Source: Pezicula radicicola (Eukaryota > Ascomycota > Leotiomycetes > Helotiales > Dermateaceae). Taken from it: a stretch of DNA of 64,000 bases. The position numbers were made by a program, and so were the translations under genes. The DNA is taken from NCBI GenBank assembly GCA_003008705.1, contig PDUO01000083.1, positions 106,489-170,488 of the forward strand. The letters are read 5' to 3'. Shown piece by piece: positions 32,889-44,328 of this stretch (its first letter is position 1; every line of letters begins with the position of its first letter). Under the pieces are notes generated by a model that was given only the letters and a program-made list of their open reading frames with translations, was not told where the DNA came from and did not search any database.

Positions 32889-34282
32889 ATCAGTGACTCA
32901 ACGGCTTCTCAGACCGAGGACTCATGGACATTTTGTCGAATACAACTCCAAGAAGGTACAGATGTAGGCTGAGGGAGGTAGAGAGGGAGATATTTGGCGT
33001 GTTGAGATCTGCTACACGTATTAAAGTTTTGGAGAAGGAACAAGGCTACTGCTCAAAGATTTGTCAGATGCCCAATTGTGATTTGTTGTAGCTAAGAATT
33101 CATTAGTGAAGAATGTTGCAGACACAAAATTCAGTGTTATTCAAATTATGAGAGTTGGCGGCTTTAGATGACGCTATAACAAGCGTCTTTTGCACGGAGT
33201 TGTAGAGATCGAAGCAAATATCGCAAGGTGCCTCGTGGGAGCCTTCTATAATCTCGTTGATAAAATAAGAATTAACTTCCAGATTATTATAGCACTTTCT
33301 TATTATGCGCAACTTAGGAATGTAAGATACATAAAATGGCCACTTATTTATCTCTCACACAAGGAGCTGCTATACTTACTAGTGTAGCTATATCTTTATT
33401 AACTAGGAGTAAGTTTCTTCGATTGGGATTAGGATTTCTATTAGAATTAAGTGCCTGTAGGGGCGCGTCTGCTATTGCTGTCGCTGTTGCGATTGATTGT
33501 TTCTTGACTGGTAGTACTAGATGGCAACGAGACTGTGCAAGGATTCTTTCATGTAGTTTAATTGTCAAATCATAGCTTCAAATCCAAGCTTAGCAAGCTC
33601 TACTACAGCTCCAACTTCATCGAATAGAGAAACATCAACCTCTAACCCAAGCTCATCTTTTACTAGTTTCGCAACGTTCAACTCAAGCTCGGGTCCTAGC
33701 TTGATTGTTACAGCATTGATCTAACCTTAGTTCAGTTAGCTTCATCTCCTTAGTTCAACCATCTCTACTGCTGTCATTTCAATTAGCTCCGCTACTTCCA
33801 TTTTAGTCAGCTCTATTACTTCCAGTATAATCAGCTCCGCTACTTCCGGCTCGATTAGCACTACCCCATCCAATTCGATCATCTCAGGCTTAGCATCTAG
33901 CATTTCAACTATCGCCGTCGTTCTAACACCTCCCACCAAATGTTGTAATCAGTAGAACACTTAGTTGGTCCAACCACCTTAGGACCTTAAAGTTCTACCA
34001 ATTCAAGAGCCTTCACATTAGTGCAAATAGGTATTCCTAGTCTCGCTATAAACAGTGCGACTCTAACGGTTAAAAATAGCCACAACACAATTTTACGTAT
34101 CTAGTATCTTTCTAGAAGAATTAGTTGATTTAGGGCAGGATTATTCCTCTATACATCTTGCAAAAACAGTACTACAATTATAAGGCAGAAATTACTTCAA
34201 GTTACATTTGCCTTTCGAAGTTCCCAGGTCCAAATTATTGCACACCGCTTTAGAGTTCGCTAACATGTACTAGAAAAGTGCC
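32889..34282. other. Intergenic, no supported gene, one short tandem repeat
   Basis: Short frames only. A three-copy 24-bp tandem repeat lies at 33785-33856 (units begin AGCTCCGCTACTTCC), read on the minus strand as an E-V-A-E-L-I-like pattern. Confidence 0.45.
33785..33856. repeat. 24-bp tandem repeat, three copies
   Basis: Units at 33785, 33809 and 33833, each starting AGCTC(C/T)(G/A)(C/T)TACTTCC with a variable tail. Being a multiple of three it keeps frame; a 65-codon minus-strand frame runs through it, but nothing else supports a gene. Confidence 0.7.
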
Positions 34283-34416
34283 TATCCCTTTGTGCGTCAA
34301 ACGGCTTCGACAAGGGCTATTAGGACGTGCACGGCAAAATACATATTCTTTTTGGTGGTGAAATTTTTGGGGTGTTGAATCCCTGTACAAAAAGCCGTTT
34401 GACGCACAAAGGGATA
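34283..34416. mobile_element. 134-bp MITE, copy 1, TA-flanked
   Basis: Perfect 24-bp inverted termini starting TATCCCTTTGTGCGTCAAAC. The outer TA on both sides fits the TA target duplication of Tc1/mariner elements. The interior contains AGGACGTGCACGGCAAAATA and TTGAATCCCTGTAC, both shared with a second copy of identical length at 52543-52676. Confidence 0.8.
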
Positions 34417-36525
34417 ACATAATTTTGCTACGCCGAAAAGCGGGCGGTATCCCTTGCTTGGTCCTGAGGCTAGGGGTTTGTCCGTGAAATTGTATTTTCG
34501 AAGAGGCACTACATCTCTAGGCTGTGAGTCCCTAAATGGTAGAATTACAGGCTGTGCGTCTAGACTGCAATCCCTAAAACTATAGGGCTTCTTTCTAGCC
34601 TGAATATACTACTTTCGCTAATTGGCGCACGAACCTTTACCTGCAGGACCAAGCAAGCCAACAAAAGAAAACGAAACAAAACCCAAAGTCTCCCGGAGGC
34701 GAGTATACGCAGAGGGTCTCTTAAATTAATAGGTAGAGAGACGTTGTATTTTAGTCCTATCAGAGGGGGCCTCTAAAACAAAAGCTTAACCTAGGCCCCG
34801 GTTACCATCATAGCTTCTCCATTGTACTCTGTCTACGATTCTTTTCACTTAGATTTTTTCTTGTATTTATAATTTTGTTTAGCAGCACCAGAAGAGGATT
34901 TACAAGCCTATCTCCTATAACCAATGTAAATGTACACAAGGCTAGGCACTTTCAACACGAATACTAAAACTAGAAGAAGACTAGTACAACTTCATTAGGA
35001 GCCTAAAGCCCTGTTCATTCTACTACTTATATAATCTCTGGGTTAGAGTGTAGGGACCCGAGGGTTGACCTACTACTCCGCCATCGAATCTCTTAATGTA
35101 TGTTTGCACAGAGTTCATATTTGGCTATTTATTGAAGGTACAAGTACCTCCAGAGCGACTTTATCCTTATAAGGTTTATGGGGCACTAGTTACCTGCTTA
35201 AAATCAGGCTTCATATTAGGAACAAATGAGAAAATCCGTGTACAACATTATAATAACTCCTAAGAGCATATATGACCAAGCGGGTGAGTGTTTCCCCAGG
35301 AGACTGGATACCTGTAGTAGATGAAGAAACAATTGATTAATCCCGGCTAGCGTAGGGCGTACACGAAAGCACTCATTGCCTTCTCCTCTGCAGACTACGG
35401 TAGAGGCTCTACCTCGGCCTAGTTCTTGTATTCTCTATAATAATAGAATATTTGAATTAAAGATGATAATTGCAGTAGAGTGGGAGAGTAGAAAAAAGAT
35501 ACACTGCTATAGTTGTATGCAGTTATATGCGGCGTGGTGTATAGTGTGGAGTTGTGAGGTTGCCCTTGTCGTATATACGTGTAAAATGTATTGTACCCTT
35601 AAATTTAGGAACTGGCTTTCACCTGTCGCCCTAGGCTTGAATTTATAGTCGTAAAAGTAAAATATCACTTAGGTGGTGTAGCTAGTGCGTCTCCTCTACC
35701 CAATCTACTGATATATGTCTGGGTTGGAATCAGCTTAGGCTCTATCTTGTAAGGAGGCGATAGTGATAATTGCACTGGCGTAAAGAGTTGGTCGATCTCT
35801 TTAAAGTTGTATTAATCCCTGTAATTATTTTAATTATTGTAATAAAGGAAATTTATTGCGAATACTCTTTAAGTAAGCCTTTTATACTTTGCTTTCTTTA
35901 AAGCTAGTTCTTTGCCTTTCCTTTAAAAATCCTAATGCTGTATCAAGGGCCTTGATTTGAGATACTTCTCTTATAACTTAAAAACAGTGTCACTTTCAAC
36001 CTTGCTTTATTACGCTGTGACAGGAAGAACATGGCATATGAAACAATACAGTCAATTGCGATGCACAAAAAAAAAGAAAACCCCGTAGCCTTGTCTGCCT
36101 GAATTGAATAACCAGCATGTACTTCATTCCTTTCTATCCAAGAGCCTCCTCTGGTGGTCCTTTCGCCACGACCTCGCCCTTCGTTATTCAATCTTTGTAG
36201 TGTGCCATCTAGGGTCTTCATTATCTTTCATTGCATCCTTGGATTGTACAAATTTCCCGCCTCTATAAGTAAACAATGCCCATAACTCCTCGCATTGCCT
36301 ATGCAGTTTTCCATTGCCCAATGAACGCATTATGTTGGAATTCAGCCCCCTATATTAATTTAGCTAAAAAGAAACGCACTAAAATTAGATACTTTGGATG
36401 CATCACACTGGGCCAAATCGAGAAAGAGGAATAAAAGCTGTGCCCCACCAGAAGAGAGCAATAGAAGTAAATCCCGGCTCGTTAAAAGCTAGGACGTCTT
36501 CCTCCACTAAATGTGTTCTCTTGTT
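34417..36525. other. Repeat-like intergenic DNA, no supported gene
   Basis: Scattered purine-rich and A+T-rich stretches, e.g. around 34680-34760, that look like degraded transposon DNA. No conserved domain or paired termini were found. 36240-36525 lies downstream of the GMC gene. Confidence 0.4.
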
Positions 36526-38611
36526 CTAATTGTTAAGAATGACATCTGCTGCCTTTTCACTCATCATATAAATAGGCACTGCAATATAGAACCCAGGGAT
36601 ACGTGGAAAGGCTGAGGCATCAACCACACGAAGGTTCTTCACCCCACGTACCTGAAAGCGCGAATTCAGCACGGCATTCGGATCCCCATCAGCCCCGATG
36701 GGACATGTACAAGATGCATGATGACCCCAACTTTCAGTCTTAATGAAGTCTTTTAGATCAGCAGTCGAGTTCACGCCAGGCCCAGGCCAGGTTTCCTCAA
36801 ATTTACCACCAGATGCCGAGATGGCCCTATATATCTTTCGAACCAAAGCAATCCCTTCTGCCGATGCTTGAAGGTCAAGTTCGTCAGCCCCATTGGCTGT
36901 CGTCCCGGTGTCAAAATAGTTGAAGTTGATATCAGGCGTATCACGTGGATCGGCCGATTTCAGTGCAACTATGCCAGCCCGATTCCTGGTGTGAGCCTTG
37001 AGGGTGATCCAAGTCCAATGCCTCGAGTCACTTGTGCCAAAAGTAGAATATCCTGGGAAGTATCCTGGAAAATTAGTTGGTGTCCCGGTGATGATCAAAT
37101 CCGGATCGTCATCTTGTCCTGCGGCACTTGATTTTTTTACTATTGCGATACCAATTCCATTCCCTGCATAAACTCCTTTGTTGTGAGGATCGTTCTCATA
37201 CTGTTCGAGGCATGGGTCCGGGTTTCCAGGCCTGTTAAATGTGCAATTTGAGATAAAAGCGAAGTCGTGAGAGGATTTAGCAACGATCCCAGTCTCATAA
37301 CGATCTTGAAGATTAGTGCCCACGCCAGGAAGATCGACCAGAACTGGAATTTGGAGGTTTTCCAGTTCGGCGCGCGGCCCAATTCCGCTCAGCTTCAAAA
37401 GCTGGGGAGTGTTGAAAACGCCAGCCGCGAGGATAACTTCACGCAACGCATTGACACGACCTAAATTACCAGGGGTCGATCTGTTATCAGATCGAGGATC
37501 AGCTCGATAGAGGCTTTTGCCGTCGAGAAAATCCACGCCAATTGCTATTGGGATATCTCCAGTGTCGGGGCCTGGTGCAAAGCGGACACGAGTAACAAGG
37601 CAGTTGAGCCGGATATCCAGCTGGTACTTTTTTGAGCCCTCCTCATTGACTGCGTTTGCCGTTTGAAGCACAAATTCGCGGGGGCCGTTTCGTTTGTAGT
37701 CGGAAACTGCGATTGGGACTTGATAGAGGCCTTCACTAGCATCACGGGACGGGGCATAGGCATTAATATCTGAGAGTCGGGCCTCAGTGCCTAACGCCTC
37801 AATATCAAGCCGTGAGACATTTCTATCCATTGTCCTGGCGGCGGCAGCAATCATTGCCAAAGACGTCATATTTGATCCAAATTGCGGTTGGCTTATTCCG
37901 TACCAGCCGCTGAAACCATGGCCCACTGCATCTTTGGGGAGATATTCATTTCGCTCCAGGCGTTCAAAGTACTTTCTCATGGATTCTGGAGCCCAGGAGT
38001 TATCGCCAGTGATGTTGACGATATTAGACCAATCACTCTCGTGCGGATAGATACTAACCAAGGCATTATGTGCCCCACAGCCCCCGAGTGTTCCAGCGCG
38101 TGGATACAAAATCCCTTTCGGGGTTGAACCCGACGGTGGATTTGGTCCAACAAACGTCTCTCCAGTCGGCGTTGTCCAAGTGAATTTAGAGTCCTTCTGT
38201 TGCCTGGTGTCATCTGCGTAATGTTTGACCCAATAATCCCATCGCATAGGCTCATATTCTGTTGATATAGCGTGGAAAGCAGGAATTGACTCTTCAAGGC
38301 TGGATCCTTGGTCATCACCAGCTTCGAGCAAAAGGACTTTATGGCCGTTTATAGCGAGTCTAGCAGCAAGGGGCCCTCCTCCGGCACCCGACCCCACTAC
38401 GATATACTCATAGTCGTCGAGCAATGTAATGTTAGAATCCTCGATGTGGCACCCTTCGCTGACCTTGTTGGTGAGATTCGGTGTAACTCTATCAGGCAAA
38501 TTAGCCTCAAATGCGGATTCTTTACGTACCTTGGAGATATACCTACATTTTCAACGCAGCAACTATATACGAGTAGATAACACCAGTGGTCAGAGCATGA
38601 GTGATAAGCAT
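36526..38611 (-). CDS. Secreted GMC-family FAD oxidoreductase
   Basis: Exon 1 (38547-38611) starts at ATG and encodes a hydrophobic leader, MLITHALTTGVIYSYIVAAL. A 58-nt intron (GTAGGT..CTGATAG) joins it to exon 2 (36526-38488) for 675 residues. The FAD-binding motif is VVGSGAGGGPLAARLA with LLLEAG downstream. GMC signature 1 lies in the PRAGTLGGCGAHNALVSIYP region, and signature 2 is AGVFNTPQLLKLSGIGP. The catalytic-His region is WGHHASCTCPIG, and the C-terminus reads FPRIPGFYIAVPIYMMSEKAADVI. Such enzymes oxidise alcohols or sugars and reduce O2 or another acceptor outside the cell or in the secretory path. The substrate is not deducible. The gene is intact and convergent in neither direction; a sulfatase is divergent about 970 bp away. 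Confidence 0.85.
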
Positions 38612-38639
38612 CTTTATGAGCACCTTCGTAGGTAGTTAA

Positions 38640-39400
38640 TCTCTAATAAGTTGACCTTTGAAGTTAAAGGACAACGACCTGGGTGTGAACTATGCTAGAA
38701 ACGGTGTATTTATATCAGGCCATAGTCATTCTGATTCAAATCATTAGTTGAAGGTCTTAGATAAGCGTAAATTGTTTCTTATTATCGGCAATTCCTGTCG
38801 CATTCCTATTTGTTAAGGAATTCTCTAATTTCAACGTCTAAACTCTAATATAGTTCTCTTAGGTAGTAGATAGAAATATGAAAGTATTACTAGGAATTCT
38901 ACGAATTCTATTACAAAGTATAACTTCACACTAAAATAATTAAAGAATTCAAATTCAAACTCTACTAATTAAATCTATAGGAAATAACTCTTATCCCCTT
39001 CTATAAATTTTTATTACTTATATACCCCCCTATATAAGTATATCCTAGTAATTTTTAGTTATTTTAATATATAACTAAATAGAATATAAGTATATTAAAA
39101 AAAATCTACTTAAGGGCTTTAATTTTTTAAAAAAATTAACTTAATAGCTAACAGAGTTAATAAGATACTTAAGGAAAAGTATAAAAAAATTAAGTATACT
39201 TTAACTTAAAATATTTTAACAATTATACTAGCGATTAAGTTAATTTTTTTTAATATACTTATACTTTATTTAGTTATATATTAAAATAACTAAAAGTTAC
39301 TAAAATACACTCCTATAGGGTGGGATAAGAGTAATTTACCGTTAAATCTATAACATCTTTTATAGCGATCACGAGGGCATAGATGATTGTATTGGTAATT
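38640..39400. other. A+T-rich spacer between divergent GMC and sulfatase genes
   Basis: 38820-39345 is very A+T-rich. Two arms with inverse similarity are visible: about 38990-39080 (CTATATAAGTATATCCTAG, ATATAACTAAATAG) and 39240-39310 (TTTAGTTATATATT). This looks like a RIP-degraded inverted-repeat element. It sits in the shared upstream region of two intact secreted-enzyme genes. Confidence 0.5.
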
Positions 39401-39581
39401 GACTGTTTATACTTTTCTGACACATTGTATTTCTCTGCAGTACAAGCCCAACAGATTTAGATATTATTTCCGCTTTTGTTGTTATATGTATCCATCAACA
39501 TGTCTTCGTCTGTATAGTAAATTTCCCCTCAAAATCTCAAAATCTTCTGGTGGGATTGATTCGTATAACCCAACTTTCAAT

Positions 39582-41806
39582 ATGGCATGCGTCATTGCAA
39601 GTCTTCTCGGTATAGCGATAATTGCCTCTGCCCAATCGACTATCACAGTTGCCCCTGATGAATGCTATCCTGTTGTCGCAATCGAATCTCCCATCGCTCC
39701 CGCTCATCCTATAGATTCTATTGCAACTGTTAACACTACTCTTCAGACCTTGCCACCTCCTAATATTGTTTTTATATTAACTGATGATCAGGATTCCAAA
39801 TTGGATTCTCTGTCATATACACCACTTATAAGAAAGCATTTAATGGATCAAGGCACTTTCTTCCGGAAACATTATTGTACCACTGCGATATGCTGCCCTT
39901 CTCGTGTTAGTTTATGGACAGGCAGAGCTGCACATAACACCAATGTTACCGATGTTAACCCACCATACGGTAAGATCACTCCGATTGATCTAAAATTTCA
40001 TGATTAAAAAATAGTAGTTAACAAGTCTGTGGGATGTAGGAGGGTATCCTAAATTCATCAGCCAAGGATTCAATGACCGTTGGCTTCCAGTCTGGCTTCA
40101 AGACTTTGGATATAACACGTACTATACTGGCAAGCTATTCAACGCTCAGACTGTCCAAAACTATAACTCACCGTATCCAAACGGATTTACTGGCTCAGAC
40201 TTTTTGCTAGATCCATACACATATCAGTACCTGAATGGCACTTTTCAGCGGAACCGTGACCCACCCGTCAGCTATGAAGGCCAATATTCACCAGATGTTC
40301 TAGCCGAGAAGTCGTACGGTTTCCTAGATGAGGCGATAGAGGATGGAAAGCCATTTTTCTTAGCAATTGCACCAATCGCTCCCCATAGTAATGTGGAATT
40401 TGATAGCACGAGTATCGGTGGTGTGAACACAATGTTCGGAGCCCCGGTACCAGCTAAGAGACATGAATTATTATTCGAGAATGTGACAGTTCCTCGTACA
40501 GAGTCGTTCAATCCTGAAAAAGTAATTCCCCCTCCATCCTTCAACATTTCCATCACTTGAGTGCCGAAACGTTGTGTTAATCTACCCCTCAAGAGACTAA
40601 CACTTCCTAGCCCAGCGGTGCCAACTGGGTCCGTGATCTCCCCCTTCAAAACCAATCTAACATCGACTATAACGACTACTACTACCGTTCTCGCCTACGC
40701 GCCCTCCAATCCGTTGATGAACTCGTCGGTGGCATTGTATCCCGCCTGGAAACTAATGGCATTCTAAACAACACCTACATCATCTACACCTCTGACAACG
40801 GATTCCACATCGGACAACACCGGTTGCAACCAGGAAAAGAATGTGGATATGAGGAAGACATCAACGTCCCTCTAATTATCCGCGGTCCCAACGTTCCCCT
40901 TAACCACATTTCAGACATTGTTACAACTCACACTGATCTTGCGCCAACAATTTTCAAGATCCTAGGTATTGAGCTAAGGGCAGATTTTGACGGTGCGGCG
41001 ATTCCGCTTACGGCGGACGGGATCGAGAAAGCAAAGATAGAGAGATATGAACATGTCAATGTAGAGTACTGGGGCCATGCACTCAGTGAAGGAAAATATG
41101 GTGGGTATGAAAGAGTTGGAAATATTACTAGTACGTAAACCTTGGGCTCGTATCTCTTCCTATGTCACAAACGATCTATAGGCGAGGGACTAATTAGACT
41201 TCTAGCGGGCCTACACCTCAACAACACTTACAAATCACTTCGCATAATAGGAAAGACTTACAGTTTCTACTACTCTGTGTGGTGTAACAACGACCATGAG
41301 CTATACGACCTCAATGTACTCTTCCTAATCTTGCGTCGAACATTAAACCTGCGCTAACGTCGTGACAGGCCGATCCTTATCAAATGAATAACCTCCTCCT
41401 TTCCTCCTACCCCGCACCCCTCCTCCTCTCTCACCCACTTGATAAAGTTGTCTCACGCCTCGACGCTTTACTTCTGGTCCTTAAGTCATGCAAATCAAAC
41501 ACGTGTATTAAGCCTTGGATAGTGTTACACCCAGAAGGAGATGTTAGGGATTTGCAAGATGCACTAAGTGTACGATATGATAAGTTTTATAAGGATCAGG
41601 TTAAGGTCGAGTTTACGAGGTGTGAGCCGGGGTATATTATAGATGCGGAGGGACCGCAGGAGCCGCTGATAGAAAGAAATAGCTTAGAAGGAGTGGCACA
41701 AGGCCGTGCAGTGACCACTGGCGAATACCTACGGTTATATGTTTTTCGCTCTTTCGCTCTTTTACATTTCGGGGGGTTTTTTTTTTACAAGACTAGTTTG
41801 ATCTAA
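39582..41806 (+). CDS. Secreted arylsulfatase
   Basis: Five exons, 39582-39969, 40040-40521, 40611-41130, 41206-41315 and 41369-41806, join in phase to 645 residues; the four introns (70, 89, 75 and 53 nt) remove all apparent stops. A signal peptide is MACVIASLLGIAIIASAQS. The metal-binding TDDQD is at 67-71. The sulfatase signature CCPSRVSLWTGR has Cys104 as the residue normally converted to formylglycine. The second conserved block is YTSDNGFHIGQHRL, followed by GKECGYEEDINVP. It should hydrolyse sulfate esters outside the cell, a sulfur-scavenging role known for fungal arylsulfatases. The last 30 residues, ending FGGFFFYKTSLI, look atypical, so the C-terminus may have been altered or may use another splice. 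Confidence 0.85.
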
Positions 41807-42479
41807 TCGTCGGTTCCGTTTGCTCCACCCTCCTACTAGCGATTCCCTGGTAGTAGGCGAAAGCGTGTGGGGAGTAGAAAGCGAATGCATACAAGATATA
41901 ATTTACTAGCAAAATACACTAAAACACGATCTATAAAGCATGAGTCGGATGTTCAATCGAAATGTGAACCCAGAATAAGGAACATAATATAGTAGTAAAT
42001 TAAAATAAAGTAACTTCTACCTTATCGTCTGAATCTTCTTCCTCTTCTTCCTCGTCCAAAAATACATCCCTACTAGCCTCAAACCTAATGAATCCAGTCT
42101 ATGAATCCTCTAATTCTTACTACTTCTTATTTTCTAAAGGAGGATCACGGAAGCCCTTTCTGCGGCGAGTCGACCAAGGTCGGTCGGTGGTCGGTAAGAC
42201 GGTTGACAAGGCCGAGCTTAAACATAGCGAGCGGGCATTCATCGACTCCCGGCAGAAAGCCCATTTAGTCTTTACTATCACCACCAATGGCTGGTTGTGC
42301 CGTGAATGCAGCTTGGGAGGGCGTGGGGCGACACTCTGGAAGCCTAGAGCAGGCAGCTTCAACTAGTCAACTTGTCATGTCTTACAGAGCTCAGTCTAAC
42401 AACTGAATCGAGAATAGATCTCGAACCGAAGCAAGCAGTGTTAGTGGCAGAGCATCCTAAGGATGGGGCTAAGGCGAGC
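41807..42479. other. Intergenic, no supported gene
   Basis: Contains a 92-codon plus frame at 42088-42366 overlapping an 80-codon minus frame; neither shows a domain. The sequence around 42140-42360 is G+C-richer than its surroundings but unidentified. Confidence 0.35.
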
Positions 42480-43378
42480 ATGTTGCTAACATATGTTTGC
42501 TTTAGAGGATGTTAGCATTGGAGAGAGAGGCGTTGTGCCTGTGCCTTCCGCAATATAGAGTCTCACACCAAAGCCGGAGCCCAAACCACCATATAATGAA
42601 CCTCGCCATCGATATCTTCTTTGCCAATAATATCGTAGAATTCGCGTTGACAGATAGTATCCCAGAGCTCTGCATGTAGATAGAGCCTCGGGAGATGTTG
42701 TTACTCTCACTTGGCCCGAAACGGTACTATGATAGAGAGTGGCAGAGCTCGTCGCCACTTTCATCATTGAGATCAATGTTGTTAATCTCAGGGTCGCTCT
42801 CGTCAGCGAGGATGGATTTGCTGTCCGGTTCGACTAGGTTGCGCTCACTGTCCCGTACGGGGTCTAGATGAGAGGGCTCATGATAGGTATCGAGATGTGT
42901 ATTAGGTTTCGTTGGAGTCGGATCAGCATCGCCGTAGTATATAGACGAATCTGGATATGTGTTATTGCAGGCCTCTCTTTCTCATCTTTATGTGCGGTGT
43001 GCCTAGAGTGTTTCTTAAAGCTCAGATTTAGACCTCTTTAATTGGCTATCCTCAAATATACTCTCGTTATCGCTCGGGTCCGAGGTCCAGCTCATGCTGC
43101 TCTTGTCAAACATCATCAGTGGATCACCTGCCATTCGTTACCAAGTACTTGATATCAAAGAAGTGGTACTGACTTTGGTCTCTTGTCTCTATCATCCGTT
43201 TTAGAGGGCGGGGAGACTGAGAGCTGGAGATCTCGCTCTTAGCAAGCTCGCGTTCCGATGGAGAGTTATTAGCCTGGCGAGAAATCGCTCCCATGTATTG
43301 TCTACTAGTACCGCTGCTGTTAAATTCGACTAGACTTCTGGACATGTACGGGAGAGTTGTCTTCTCTAAGGATATCAT
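42480..43378 (-). pseudogene. Acidic protein relic with chromodomain-like segment
   Basis: Starting from ATG 43378, a polar stretch (SRQANNSPSERELAKSEISS) runs to a stop after about 84 codons. Coding-like sequence then resumes with an acidic region, HLDPVRDSERNLVEPDSKS and ESDPEINNIDLNDESGDEL. In another frame near 42560-42670 it reads WDTICQREFYDIIGKEDIDG and HYMVVWAPALV, which resembles the beta-strand/aromatic pattern of fungal chromo or chromo-shadow domains. Frame changes and stops separate the parts. Some may be introns, but I could not build an intact gene. Chromatin binding is inference. Confidence 0.35.
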
Positions 43379-44328
43379 AAGCGGTAATTCGGTCGATAAG
43401 GCATATATGGCTGCTTATTTTCCTTGACTCGGAGAAGAAAAAGAATAAACCATCTACGGTAGGAGTAGAGGGGTAGTTAATAGGAGTAAAGAAGGGAGTA
43501 CAAAAGATAAGGAGGTAGTTTAGAGGTCTAAGGGCAAGGAAACCAAAGTGATCTTAGGAAACTGTAATTAGGGTGGTTTCAGCTTGTTAACAGACAATTG
43601 AAAAACGCCTAGTTGAGCCTTATACAGCACTCCTAATAGTCTAGACTACTACAGGAGCGGAAATCCTGGGATACCCCGTGTGCCTAACTTCTTTTAGCAC
43701 CTGAGATGTCACTGTGGCTTCGCTTAGTCTTAGCAGGTGGAACAAGCCAAAATCGGGAGCCGTAAACAACCACTGCTTTTGCTTGACTTTTTGTTTGGGT
43801 ACTAGTAAAAACTATAAAACTCCACAGATGTTTCGATCAGACGTGAAATCCATACTCTTTGATGTTTCAAATCAAAATAGTTGCTGATTTTCTAAATTGA
43901 GTATAGTGAAGTACTGAAACAATACAAAGGCGATAGCTTAGGTGAACTAGTGAATGAAAACTATATGTGGTCCAACATTTTAGGGTCCAGAACCAATTGT
44001 AAGAACCTTAATCAATAGTATCGTACGATGAATTAGGTTTGAAGATCAATCGGCACTAACCACAAATATACAATCATCGACATCCCTCCACTAATTTATT
44101 AACGTGGTATAGGACTTTTGGCCGTAACCTTTGTACGCAACCGCTGTACTGCATCATCTATCGTCAATGTAGATAGTCAGGCATCGAAGACTTGGAGAGA
44201 TTAGCGAGTATAATATATCTGGCAGCGCTTGATCTCGAGTCCCAGAAGCAGCTTCTCCGACTCTGCTGTTTTACTTGCAGACAAACTCGAAACTTTTCCC
44301 TGCCCTAGCAGAAATATATTGAAAAACC
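43379..44328. other. Intergenic, upstream region of the MHYT gene
   Basis: No gene seen. Small frames only. The last few hundred bases presumably include the promoter and 5' leader of the MHYT-domain gene. Confidence 0.4.

Noticed and set aside
33336..33575. 79-codon frame with a hydrophobic N-terminus at 33336
   Set aside because: Opposite-strand frame of equal length, no motif, low-complexity Ala/Val stretch; likely chance.
39970..41368. Sulfatase split into several open frames, suggesting a pseudogene
   Set aside because: Four introns with consistent phases join all pieces without any stop.
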